DNA from: Paludibacter sp.
GTDB taxonomy: Bacteria; Bacteroidota; Bacteroidia; Bacteroidales; Paludibacteraceae
Length of the DNA stretch: 43,181 nt
NCBI GenBank assembly: GCA_027364655.1
Contig: DAHXOX010000057.1
Span: 1 to 43,181 of the forward strand
Reading direction: 5' to 3'
Shown here piece after piece: positions 8,534 through 16,362 of this stretch (position 1 is the stretch's first letter; each line of letters starts with the position of its first letter). The notes below the pieces were generated by a model that saw only the letters and a list, made by a program, of their open reading frames with translations, was not told the origin of the DNA and did no database searches. The position numbers and the translations under genes were made by a program.

Positions 8534-9382
8534 ATGCGTCGGCTCCGTTCCATATTTTTGCTTTTGAGTGTGGGTTGGCTTGCTCATGCACAAATAGTTT
8601 CGACAAATCAGTCGGAAAATTTATTACATAGCCTTTTCAATCGGCTTTATACAGCCAAAAACGATATCCATCGTCAAGTCATCAATGATTCTATCTGTAA
8701 AGAATTTACCCAAACGTTTTCGCAATCAGCATCGTTTGATTACCCGTTTGATTCATTACAATATGTAGGGAAAGTCTATTCGACAGATCACGCATTACGA
8801 ATTTATTCATGGAATTACATTACACAATCAGGTAATTATCATTTTGAATGTTTTATTCAACGAAAACAGGATGATGCTGTGTTTCGATTAAAACAACCTA
8901 TGTCAGTTTATTTGCCACAGGAACAAGGGAAGGTGCTTCCAGACAATTGGTATGGAGCACTCTACTATAGCGTAATACCATATAAATATCACAAAAAGAC
9001 GGAATATTTATTATTAGGTTGGTCGCGATACTCTGAAAGCCGCAATTTCAAAATGATAGATGTGCTTTCTTTTGAAAATAATCAAATTAGTTTGGGAGAA
9101 CCTATATTTCATGTCAATGAATCGATTTTATCACGAGTCGTCATTCCTTACACATCGCGTTACGCCCTCACTCTTCAATATGATGAAAAGGATAAGATGA
9201 TCATTTTTAATCATCTACATATTTCGTCGGTTGATGGCAAATCAATCGCCATCCCTGATGAAAATTTTTCAGCTTACTTGGTAACTAAAGCAGGGTTAAA
9301 ATTCAAAGAAGAGCTTCTACTAAAAGACAAACACATATCACACATACGATCTCATTACAAAGCTCCAGATTCGGTGGAATAG
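8534..9382 (+). CDS. Secreted conserved hypothetical protein
   Basis: The 282-aa product has a signal peptide 'MRRLRSIFLLLSVGWLAHAQ', with cleavage likely at A-H-A. The mature part has alternating beta strands, many aromatic residues and patterns such as 'YVGKVYSTDHALRIYSWNY' and 'KTEYLLLGWSRYSESRNFKMI'. This looks like a periplasmic beta-rich domain found next to housekeeping genes in Bacteroidota. I do not recognise a named family and assign no function. It lacks a lipobox and has no further membrane segment, so it should be periplasmic or exported. It starts 40 bp after yebC and ends 150 bp before rplS, with the rplS promoter in between. Confidence 0.65.
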   Translation: MRRLRSIFLLLSVGWLAHAQIVSTNQSENLLHSLFNRLYTAKNDIHRQVINDSICKEFTQTFSQSASFDYPFDSLQYVGKVYSTDHALRIYSWNYITQSGNYHFECFIQRKQDDAVFRLKQPMSVYLPQEQGKVLPDNWYGALYYSVIPYKYHKKTEYLLLGWSRYSESRNFKMIDVLSFENNQISLGEPIFHVNESILSRVVIPYTSRYALTLQYDEKDKMIIFNHLHISSVDGKSIAIPDENFSAYLVTKAGLKFKEELLLKDKHISHIRSHYKAPDSVE

Positions 9383-9442
9383 AACCCTCAATCAATGGCA
9401 AAAGTAAATTCAGAATCCGACATAAATTTCAGAAAATAATTG

Positions 9443-9509
9443 TATCTTTGCGGCTCATTTGGGCGCAATCGCTGGCAGTAAAGAGAGAACTGTTATGTTG
9501 CGGCTAATT
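9443..9509 (+). promoter_or_regulatory. rplS promoter and leader with a 12-base direct repeat
   Basis: TATCTTTG at 9443-9450 fits the -7 box; a TTTC rather than TTTG lies about where the -33 box should be. The leader carries TTGCGGCTCATT at 9448-9459 and again TTGCGGCTAATT at 9498-9509, 50 bp apart with one difference. The region could form structure that controls L19 synthesis, but nothing more is shown. Confidence 0.55.
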
Positions 9510-9532
9510 CTTAATTAAATAATTGAAATAGA

Positions 9533-9880
9533 ATGGATTTAGTTAAAGTTGCAGAACAAGCATTCGCAATTGAACGTACTCTTCCTGCATTCAAAAGTGG
9601 TGACACGATCACAGTTGCTTATCGCATTATTGAAGGGAACAAAGAGCGTATTCAGCAGTATAAAGGAGTCGTTATCAAAATCTCCGGACATGGAGATAAA
9701 AAACGCTTTACTGTTCGAAAAATGTCAGAAAACGTAGGCGTTGAACGGATTTTTCCTATGGATTCTCCTTTTATTGAAAGCATTAGCGTAAATAAAGTTG
9801 GGAAAGTACGTCGGGCAAAATTATATTACCTGCGTGCATTAACAGGTAAAAAAGCTCGCATCAAAGAAAAACGTGTCTAA
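9533..9880 (+). CDS. rplS: Large ribosomal subunit protein bL19
   Basis: The 115-aa protein has the conserved L19 core '[20 protein letters not shown]', '[10 protein letters not shown]', '[20 protein letters not shown]' and '[20 protein letters not shown]'. L19 lies at the interface of the two ribosomal subunits. The length is normal. It is a single-gene unit: a promoter at 9443 and a strong terminator at 9905-9935 bracket it, unlike the rpsP-rimM-trmD-rplS operon of many other phyla. Confidence 0.97.
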   Translation: MDLVKVAEQAFAIERTLPAFKSGDTITVAYRIIEGNKERIQQYKGVVIKISGHGDKKRFTVRKMSENVGVERIFPMDSPFIESISVNKVGKVRRAKLYYLRALTGKKARIKEKRV

Positions 9881-9904
9881 TAAATAGTGACTAATTTTCA
9901 AATA

Positions 9905-9935
9905 AAAAAGGAAGCTCAATGAGTTTCCTTTTTTT
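9905..9935 (+). terminator. Intrinsic terminator of rplS
   Basis: A 13-bp stem (9905-9917 with 9921-9933, one G-U pair) closes the loop AAT, and seven T end the structure. It starts 25 bp after the rplS stop. The A-rich 5' arm could make it work on the other strand too, but no minus-strand gene is near. Confidence 0.9.
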
Positions 9936-9987
9936 GAATCATTGATATCTATCTACAGAATTATCTATAAATCATCGGGTTTCTGTC

Positions 9988-10716
9988 ATGAATTTAGTCA
10001 TAGATCAAGGTAATACATTGACAAAAATCGCCGTCTTCGATCAAGCCAATTTGCTTTACGAAACGGTTACAACCAAGATTGATCCTGAAGAAATGAGTTC
10101 TCTGATGGTGCAATTTTCTATTGAACGGGCAATCGTTTGTTCAGTTGCACAATTCTCAAAACAAATTCTGGCGTTATTTGAGAAGAAAGGAATCCGATAT
10201 TTTTTGCTCACTCCAGAAACGGCATTACCTATCTCAAATCGGTATCAATCACCTGAGACGTTGGGAAGTGATCGCATTGCCGCTGCCGTTGGCGCTAATT
10301 TTTTGAAACCAGATGCTAATTTACTCATAATTGACATGGGAACCGCTATAACGTACGATGTGGTGACTTCAAACAATGAATATCGGGGCGGGAACATTTC
10401 CCCGGGTTTAACCAGCCGATTTCGGGCTTTACATGACTATACCCATAAACTTCCTATGCTTAAACCCGATATCCATTTCCCTGATTTTGTAGGAACATCT
10501 ACAGACAAAGCCATTTTATCAGGTGTAATGTATGGTATCTTGTTTGAACTTGAAGGGGTAATAGACAACCTAACGCACGAGTATGCTCCTCTTTCTGTTT
10601 TTTTAACGGGTGGCGATTCAATTTACTTTGAAAGCAGCTTAAAAACACCCATCTTTGCAGTGAAAAATTTAGTATTAGTAGGACTCAACCGAATTTTAAA
10701 CCATAATGCATTTTAA
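9988..10716 (+). CDS. coaX: Type III pantothenate kinase
   Basis: This 242-aa ASKHA-fold kinase phosphorylates pantothenate, the first step of coenzyme A synthesis; type III enzymes are not inhibited by CoA and need a monovalent cation. Visible motifs are 'DQGNTLTKIAVF' (phosphate loop, residues 6-17), 'ETLGSDRIAAAVGA' (about 89-102), 'DMGTAITYDVV' (about 117-127) and 'GGNISPGL'. The length is at the short end but complete. The next gene starts inside its last codons (11-bp overlap), indicating one transcript with the outer-membrane protein, lptC and the CBS transporter, a gene order common in Bacteroidales. Confidence 0.95.
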   Translation: MNLVIDQGNTLTKIAVFDQANLLYETVTTKIDPEEMSSLMVQFSIERAIVCSVAQFSKQILALFEKKGIRYFLLTPETALPISNRYQSPETLGSDRIAAAVGANFLKPDANLLIIDMGTAITYDVVTSNNEYRGGNISPGLTSRFRALHDYTHKLPMLKPDIHFPDFVGTSTDKAILSGVMYGILFELEGVIDNLTHEYAPLSVFLTGGDSIYFESSLKTPIFAVKNLVLVGLNRILNHNAF

Positions 10717-11995
10717 CAGAATCGTTTGTGCACTCGCTGCAACACTTGTTTGCCTCTCATTGACGGCACAAAACAACACTAATTCTCCGTATTCACGTTA
10801 TGGATATGGAGAACTTCGCGATCCGGGATTTGGAAGAAGTCAAGCAATGGGTGGATTGGGCATTGGCCTACGAAACAACACGACCATTAGTACAGCCAAT
10901 CCGGCATCATATTCTGCCATTGATTCATTGACTTTTTTAATGGATTTTGGAATTTCAGGATTGAAATCCAGTTTTTCAGATCAAGGAAATCATGCTTCCA
11001 CGTTTAATGGCGGTTTAGATTACGTTGCCTTTGAATTTCCTTTTTCAAAATGGCTTGCTGCAAGTGTCGGGTTGCTTCCCTACTCAGTTGCCGGCTATAA
11101 TTTTACGTCACAAGGTCGCTTAAAAGATTTGACACATACCTCACAAGACCTTCCTGGACGAACTGATACCGTGCTTTATCTACAATCATTCAACGGAAAT
11201 GGAAGCATCTCTCAGTTTTATGGAGGGTTATCATTGAAACTTGGGCGACATTTTGCAGTCGGTGTTAATGCTAGCTATCTTTTTGGCAGCAACAACTATT
11301 ATAAATCTTTATCGATAGCTGATTCTTCAGATGCAAGTCATACTTTCGCTTCTACAGTACAAACACTTAATTTACATGTAAGTACATTAAGTTTGCGGTA
11401 TGGACTTCAATATACAACCAATCTAAATAAAAATGATGAATTGACTTTGGGAGCTATGTTTGAACCAAAAGTTGGCCTTCATGGTCATTATTCAATGAAC
11501 ACGTATGGCATAGATACCGTATCTGTCAATAATATTCAAAGTTCTAATTATTTTGAAACACCTACTCAATTTGGTTTTGGAGCTTCGTATATTTTTGACA
11601 ATCGCATTACCGTAGGAGCTGATCTCTTGGTTCAACAATGGGCAAAATCAAAATATTTTGGTCAAATTGATACACTTAAAAATCGTGTAAAATTTTCGTT
11701 AGGTGGCGAATATGTTGCAAATCCTTATGGTCAAGCCTATTGGCAACGCATGCGATTTAGACTTGGTGCCAATTATTCATCTTCCTATATCAGTGTGAAT
11801 GGATATTCCCCAAATATGATGAGCTTATCTTGTGGCTTTGGATTTCCGCTTAAAACATCACGTTCGCTCATTAACACGACCTTTGAATATGGCATTATCG
11901 GAAAATCGAGTAGTACCTCTTTGCGAGAAAATTATTTTCGATTTTCACTTGATTTAACATTAGACGAGTTCTGGTTCTTTAAACGTAAATTATAA
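10706..11995 (+). CDS. Conserved outer-membrane beta-barrel protein of the coaX-lptC cluster
   Basis: The 429-aa protein starts 'MHFNRIVCALAATLVCLSLTAQ', a signal peptide, and then has 'NSPYSRYGYGELRDPGFGRSQ' and 'MGGLGIGLRNNTTISTANPAS'. That opening, with an early SRYG motif and an A-M-G-G-L-G block, recalls FadL/PorV-like barrels of Bacteroidota. The rest is long alternating beta strands ending with 'FRFSLDLTLDEFWFFKRKL', a strand that may serve as the barrel insertion signal. It overlaps coaX by 11 bp and is followed 7 bp later by lptC. Its conserved place next to an LPS transport gene suggests an envelope job, but no substrate can be given. Confidence 0.78.
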   Translation: MHFNRIVCALAATLVCLSLTAQNNTNSPYSRYGYGELRDPGFGRSQAMGGLGIGLRNNTTISTANPASYSAIDSLTFLMDFGISGLKSSFSDQGNHASTFNGGLDYVAFEFPFSKWLAASVGLLPYSVAGYNFTSQGRLKDLTHTSQDLPGRTDTVLYLQSFNGNGSISQFYGGLSLKLGRHFAVGVNASYLFGSNNYYKSLSIADSSDASHTFASTVQTLNLHVSTLSLRYGLQYTTNLNKNDELTLGAMFEPKVGLHGHYSMNTYGIDTVSVNNIQSSNYFETPTQFGFGASYIFDNRITVGADLLVQQWAKSKYFGQIDTLKNRVKFSLGGEYVANPYGQAYWQRMRFRLGANYSSSYISVNGYSPNMMSLSCGFGFPLKTSRSLINTTFEYGIIGKSSSTSLRENYFRFSLDLTLDEFWFFKRKL

Positions 11996-12002
11996 TGACT
12001 TG

Positions 12003-12614
12003 ATGAGGGTTCATTCACAACTAAAACACCAGTTTAAGTCTCTCTTATTCCAAAAAAAAAGCATAACAACTGCCCTGCTGGTGGTTGTTTTGTGCTTTAT
12101 GGTTGCTTGTTCTGATATACATCCTGCTACGGTTACTATTTCAATCGATCGTGCAAAATTGCCAAGCATGATTGCAACGCAAGTGACAACGTTAATTTCT
12201 GATTCCGGCATTACACGTTATCGCATTACAACACCAGTGTGGTACATTTATGATCGTGTAGCAGAGCCATATTGGTATTTTCCGAAAGGGATATTCTTAC
12301 AGCGTTTTGACGAAAGCTATCATGTCGACGGATCAATTCGTTGCGATAGTGCACGTTATTTTCAAGGAAAACAGCTTTGGGAATTAGATGGGAAAGTAAA
12401 AGCAATGAATTTACAAGGAGAAACCTTTGAGACGCCACAGCTATTCTGGAATCAACGTGACCAACGGATCTATTCCGATTCATTGATTCGTGTGACTCAG
12501 CATGTAAAAATCATTATAGGAGTCGGTTTTGATTCAAATCAAGCTCTCACAAAATATACAATTCGCAACCCTGAAGGAATTATTCCTGTAAATCCAACAA
12601 CACCTCCCAAATAA
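12003..12614 (+). CDS. lptC: LPS export ABC transporter periplasmic protein LptC
   Basis: The 203-aa protein has an N-terminal hydrophobic segment (about 20-36) ending 'CFMVACSD', so it may be a lipoprotein with Cys36 or stay membrane anchored. The periplasmic part matches the Bacteroidota LptC form: 'DSGITRYRITTPVWYIYD', 'YFPKGIFLQRFDE', 'DSARYFQGKQLWELDGKVK', 'NLQGETFETPQLFWNQ'. LptC receives lipopolysaccharide from LptBFG and passes it to the LptA bridge. A TTG three bases upstream could also start the frame; ATG at 12003 is preferred. It lies in the coaX run, 9 bp before the CBS transporter. Confidence 0.88.
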   Translation: MRVHSQLKHQFKSLLFQKKSITTALLVVVLCFMVACSDIHPATVTISIDRAKLPSMIATQVTTLISDSGITRYRITTPVWYIYDRVAEPYWYFPKGIFLQRFDESYHVDGSIRCDSARYFQGKQLWELDGKVKAMNLQGETFETPQLFWNQRDQRIYSDSLIRVTQHVKIIIGVGFDSNQALTKYTIRNPEGIIPVNPTTPPK

Positions 12615-12623
12615 TCATTGATC

Positions 12624-13895
12624 ATGTGGTTTTATCTGCTGATTTTTGTTGCATTTCTATTTGCTGCTTTTTTCTCAGGAATGGAAATTGCTTTTACCTC
12701 TTCAAATCAATTACGTTTTGAATTAGAAAAGGTCAAAAACAGACTTTCCTCTATATTGATAGCATTCTTTTTTCGTCATCAGGAAGAATTCATTGTCACT
12801 ACTTTGGTGGGAAATACGATAGCTATCGTTATTTTTACCAGCAAAATAGCTGAAATAACTACACCTTTAATTTCTTTTACGAATAATCAACTCCTAATTG
12901 ATATCATCCAAACGCTCATTGTTGCCAGCCTGCTATTGCTTTTCGGCGAATACTTGCCTAAAATCATTTGTAGATCCAATCCTAATTTGTTCTTGCGTTC
13001 CTTAGTTCCCTTGTTTAGCCTATTTTATATCCTCTTTTATCCCATAGTTTGGATATTCATTCAACTGTATTTGATTATTTTCAAACTGTTTCATGTATCG
13101 CTAAACCAAAATACTGACATCTCATTTTCACGCGTTGATTTTGATTATCTGATTCAGGAAAGTATCAGTCAAAAAGCAGAAAAAGAGGATATTGCCAACA
13201 CAGAAGTAGAAATTTTACAAAATGCACTCGATTTCTCATCTGTCAAGTTGCGCGATTGCATCGTTCCTCGTACTGAGTTAGTGGCAGTAAATCTACAAAC
13301 GGCTACAACCGATCAATTGAAACAACTTTTTGTAGAAACTGGTCATTCCAAAATTATCTTATATCAAAATGACATTGATAATATCGTTGGGTATATTCAT
13401 TCATCGGAAATGTTGCGTCACCCTGACACGTGGAAAAATTACATCAATAACGTTCCTATTGTTCCGGAGACTATGCCCGCGCATCGATTGATGAAATTGT
13501 TAAATCAATTACATAAGAGTTTAGCCATTGTTGTAGATGAGTTTGGCGGAACAGCAGGCATAGTCACGATGGAAGATATTTTAGAAGAAATTTTTGGAGA
13601 AATAGAAGATGAGCATGACAAAAATGCTTTGGTCGTAAAACAGATCGATTTATACACATATTTGCTTTCTGCTCGCTTGGAGATTGAAGCTATCAACCAT
13701 CAATTTCATCTTGGATTACCAGAATCAGATGATTACATCACTCTTGCAGGCCTGATTTTACATTACCATCAACATTTACCTAAAGCAAACGAAACGATTC
13801 AAGTAAGAAATTTTGAGTTTCGGATTCTGAAAATGGAACAAAACAGGATAGATTTAGTAAAACTATTGGTCAAACATTCGCCTGAAAGAAGCTAA
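12624..13895 (+). CDS. CNNM/HlyC-CorC family transporter (DUF21 + CBS pair + CorC_HlyC)
   Basis: The 423-aa membrane protein starts with a DUF21 (CNNM) domain of about four membrane segments (residues 1-160, including 'FFSGMEIAFTSSNQLRFE'). Two CBS motifs follow ('CIVPRTELVAVN' and the 'VVDEFGGTAGIVTMEDILEE' block), then a C-terminal CorC_HlyC domain ending near 'RIDLVKLL'. Family members are linked to magnesium or cobalt efflux; in gliding Bacteroidota a paralogue is GldE. I cannot choose between these roles. The frame also opens with TTG at 12618, but ATG at 12624 is likelier. Its last 26 bp overlap the end of rsmD, which converges from the other strand. Confidence 0.88.
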   Translation: MWFYLLIFVAFLFAAFFSGMEIAFTSSNQLRFELEKVKNRLSSILIAFFFRHQEEFIVTTLVGNTIAIVIFTSKIAEITTPLISFTNNQLLIDIIQTLIVASLLLLFGEYLPKIICRSNPNLFLRSLVPLFSLFYILFYPIVWIFIQLYLIIFKLFHVSLNQNTDISFSRVDFDYLIQESISQKAEKEDIANTEVEILQNALDFSSVKLRDCIVPRTELVAVNLQTATTDQLKQLFVETGHSKIILYQNDIDNIVGYIHSSEMLRHPDTWKNYINNVPIVPETMPAHRLMKLLNQLHKSLAIVVDEFGGTAGIVTMEDILEEIFGEIEDEHDKNALVVKQIDLYTYLLSARLEIEAINHQFHLGLPESDDYITLAGLILHYHQHLPKANETIQVRNFEFRILKMEQNRIDLVKLLVKHSPERS

Positions 13896-14415
13896 AATGT
13901 ACATTACCATAAGAACGTGTTTCCACAAAGTTTGGATGTTTTGCAAAATCATGTTTTGCAGAATGTTCCAAAATAAACACGCCTTCCTCCTTCAAAAGCT
14001 GGTGTTGAAAAATTAAATCGGGTAAGGTTGGAAGTTCGTTCATAGCATAAGGAGGATCAGCAAATACAATGTCAAACTTAGGATGATGAGTCCCTTTGAC
14101 ATATCGAAAAACGTCCATCCTCATAGGATGAAGCATATCTTTTACCCCTAGCTCGTTCATGGTTTGATGAATGAAACTTAAATGACGTTCACTCATTTCT
14201 ACTGCAACCACGTTTTTGACACCACGGGAAACGAATTCATAACTGATGCTTCCTGTTCCCGCAAACAAGTCGAGAGCAGATGTTGACGACCAATCAAAAC
14301 GGTTGTTGAGCACATTAAAAAGCGATTCCTTGGCGAAATCGGTTGTTGGACGTGCCGTAATATTAGTTGGAGGTGTAAATCGCCGACCTTTGAAAATGCC
14401 ACTAATTATTCGCAT
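13870..14415 (-). CDS. rsmD: 16S rRNA (guanine(966)-N2)-methyltransferase RsmD
   Basis: This 181-aa enzyme methylates G966 of 16S rRNA with S-adenosylmethionine. It begins 'MRIISGIFKGRRF', has the cofactor loop 'LDLFAGTGS' (49-57) and the catalytic 'DPPY' (120-123). It also keeps 'RPTTDFAKESLFNVL' (22-36), typical of RsmD. The start overlaps the end of the DUF3822 gene by 10 bp, a pairing that is standard in Bacteroidota and implies one transcript. The 3' end overlaps the CBS transporter gene by 26 bp, so the two convergent mRNAs share antisense ends. Confidence 0.95.
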   Translation of the reverse strand: MRIISGIFKGRRFTPPTNITARPTTDFAKESLFNVLNNRFDWSSTSALDLFAGTGSISYEFVSRGVKNVVAVEMSERHLSFIHQTMNELGVKDMLHPMRMDVFRYVKGTHHPKFDIVFADPPYAMNELPTLPDLIFQHQLLKEEGVFILEHSAKHDFAKHPNFVETRSYGNVHFSFFQANV

Positions 14416-15227
14416 AATAAAATATAAAACGAGCCAATAAAAGGTTGAAAATAATCTTCCGGTGCATCTTTTGCTACTGATAAAAACGAAGGTAAAGGCA
14501 AAAGCAGCACGTTGCTAAAATAAGACGTAAGATATGCGATGTGTTCGTTTACAAGAGGCTTATTGCCATTTACATAAAGAGTCATTTTAGAACCATCTAA
14601 CTCTAACTGCTCTATCAAACGAACTGTCCAATAAAGCATATCTTCTTGATTTATAGACTTGAAATAATTTGAAAACAAGATTTTTCCACCATCTGCAATA
14701 GTTAGAAATATCGCTTCCTGATAGATTTCAATTAATATAATGGGATGAAATGAATTTTGTGATAGCTGATGGGCTGCCAAAATAAAAGATGTGGACACAT
14801 GATATTGTACAGCTTGAGGCAATATTCTGTTTCTCAATGTGTGCAATTCTTCGGGAATTGAAAAGAGATTCATCATTTCAGTTGAAACTATTGCATTCGT
14901 TTCAATAAACGCCCTCTGTGATAAATCAGTACAAAATTGGAGCAACGCCTGTTTGTTGTTTTGATCGTAAAAAGGAATCGGCACAAGCAGGTTATCTTCC
15001 GAAAAAAACAGAATACTTGCCTGCCCAAACGCGCTTAATTTCCATTGATTCAATTCTGTTTCAATATCAGAAAAAGAATGATAAATTCCTCGACCTCCTG
15101 CAACTACCGTGGTAGTTTGTTTTTCCACAATACACCAAGACCAAATTGATTGATTGATGGTCAATATGAAATGATAAGAAAAAAGCAGTTCATGTTGAAA
15201 TTGTTCGGAAAGGAAACGATCATTCAT
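14406..15227 (-). CDS. DUF3822 family protein
   Basis: The 273-aa protein fits DUF3822, a Bacteroidota-only family encoded just before rsmD. It has an actin/ASKHA-like alternation of strands and helices, with 'SFILAAHQLSQNSFHPIILI' and 'AIFLTIADGGKILFSNYF' near the middle and a final 'PFIGSFYILLCE'. The family's function is not established; the tight link to rsmD is the only clue. No signal peptide or membrane segment is evident, so it should be cytosolic. The start at 15227 is the only ATG that keeps the family N-terminus. Confidence 0.8.
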   Translation of the reverse strand: MNDRFLSEQFQHELLFSYHFILTINQSIWSWCIVEKQTTTVVAGGRGIYHSFSDIETELNQWKLSAFGQASILFFSEDNLLVPIPFYDQNNKQALLQFCTDLSQRAFIETNAIVSTEMMNLFSIPEELHTLRNRILPQAVQYHVSTSFILAAHQLSQNSFHPIILIEIYQEAIFLTIADGGKILFSNYFKSINQEDMLYWTVRLIEQLELDGSKMTLYVNGNKPLVNEHIAYLTSYFSNVLLLPLPSFLSVAKDAPEDYFQPFIGSFYILLCE

Positions 15228-15446
15228 AAGTTATAATTAAGCCACAGCTAAATGGAAACCAGTTTGAACTGCAAAAGTAATAAAAAAATGGATGAGTCAC
15301 GTCTCATTATTTTAATGTTAAAAAAATAGACAAAACGAAGAGCTGTTGCAAATGTCGATATTCATTAAATCCTAATTCACGGACTTATTATTTCAAAAAT
15401 AATGGCACTTACAACACGCGAAATTTCATATTTAAGTGATTAGTGT

Positions 15447-15454
15447 TATCTTTG
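15447..15454 (+). promoter_or_regulatory. -7 box of the His-rich protein gene
   Basis: TATCTTTG lies 18 bp before the GTG start codon, which leaves a leader of only about a dozen bases. It supports the GTG start and the reality of the small gene. No clear TTTG box is seen 19-21 bp upstream. Confidence 0.5.
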
Positions 15455-15472
15455 CCGTTAAAATAGTGATTT

Positions 15473-15883
15473 GTGAAACATAACCGACAAATAGGACTCT
15501 TATTTAAACTACTACTCATCATTGGGTTGTATGCTTTTGCTTTGGGTTTTTCACAAGTCTCTTATGGAGAACGCACTGCACACCACTATCATTTTGTATC
15601 CAAGATCAAGGGTAAGGTCAAGTCTAAACCTACCATTATAAAAAGTCAATTCCACCCTCAAAAAGCAAGGACGCCTCTTCCTGCACACAAAAAGACTTGC
15701 ACAACGCATATTTTAGCCATTTATCCACTACATCAATTTCATACTTTAGGATACCTTCCAACAACGTATCATTTCTCAATTTTGACACTTGTTGCTAAGA
15801 TTCAAACCACATATTGCTTTGAAACTCATTATCAGCATTCAAAGTCAATTGATTCTCTTCGCGCTCCTCCGATAATGGCCTAA
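15473..15883 (+). CDS. Small secreted histidine-rich protein, unknown function
   Basis: A GTG codon 18 bp after a TATCTTTG box opens a 136-aa frame. It starts with 'KHNRQ', a hydrophobic segment 'LLFKLLLIIGLYAFALGF' and a basic, His-rich remainder ('HHYHF', 'HKKTCTTH', 'LHQFH', 'THYQH'; about a dozen His). The C-terminus 'SLRAPPIMA' recalls the 'R-A/G-P-P' endings of small secreted proteins encoded beside metal-efflux or TonB genes, such as DUF2946 members, but I cannot assign it to a family. Metal binding is therefore only a guess. No efflux genes follow; the next 470 bp are non-coding. It may be a remnant of a metal locus or a real orphan. Confidence 0.5.
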   Translation: MKHNRQIGLLFKLLLIIGLYAFALGFSQVSYGERTAHHYHFVSKIKGKVKSKPTIIKSQFHPQKARTPLPAHKKTCTTHILAIYPLHQFHTLGYLPTTYHFSILTLVAKIQTTYCFETHYQHSKSIDSLRAPPIMA

Positions 15884-16223
15884 TCGGCCAGTTCTTTATT
15901 ATAAGAATTCTGTCAAAGGCATCTTCTCTGTTTTGTTTTTTTATCGTATCGGTTTTCGGCAATTTACGTTGTTGACTTATCGAGAGATTTCAGTTTGTTA
16001 CTGAACTTAATAGTGTATGTTTTTCAGCTACAATACCTTCCAACTATCTATTAGCTTGTGAGTATTTTGCTTGTTACATTTCATCTCGAACAACATATCT
16101 GTTTAGTATAAGAATTTAAAGCTGTGACAAAAAGAATCCTTCGTAAAATACTTATGCAACTTGTTTTGACAGTAAATTAAAAATGGGATGAAAAACGGTT
16201 CGTTTTTTAATTAGACACCCATG

Positions 16224-16261
16224 AACACCTCCGTACATAGGCAATGCGGAGGTGTTTTTTT
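16224..16261 (+). terminator. Strong intrinsic terminator without a nearby gene
   Basis: AACACCTCCG at 16224-16233 pairs perfectly with CGGAGGTGTT at 16247-16256, with a 13-base loop and seven T. It lies 340 bp after the stop of the His-rich protein and shortly before the GT39 promoter. Confidence 0.88.
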
Positions 16262-16313
16262 GCCATCATTTTGAGCTCGCATAACATCGAATAATTCAAA
16301 AATAAATTTTGAG

Positions 16314-16321
16314 TATCTTTG
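16314..16321 (+). promoter_or_regulatory. -7 box of the GT39 gene
   Basis: TATCTTTG fits the consensus and sits 41 bp before the chosen ATG at 16363. It lies inside the first codons of the longest possible frame (from 16309), which argues for the later start. Confidence 0.6.
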
Positions 16322-16362
16322 CCTCATTCAATTCAACTATCAATCAAAACAACCTCATTCGA

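Larger units (their letters stand above)
15884..16362. other. Non-coding gap with an isolated terminator
   Basis: No gene is supported in these 479 bp. It holds a perfect terminator hairpin at 16224-16261, far from the previous stop codon, and then the TATCTTTG box (16314-16321) of the GT39 gene. A long 3' untranslated region, a small RNA or a decayed gene between 15884 and 16224 would each explain the lone terminator. Confidence 0.6.

Noticed and set aside
15877-15891. TGGCC/GGCCA hairpin over the stop of the His-rich protein as a terminator
   Set aside because: Only five base pairs and no T run directly after it.
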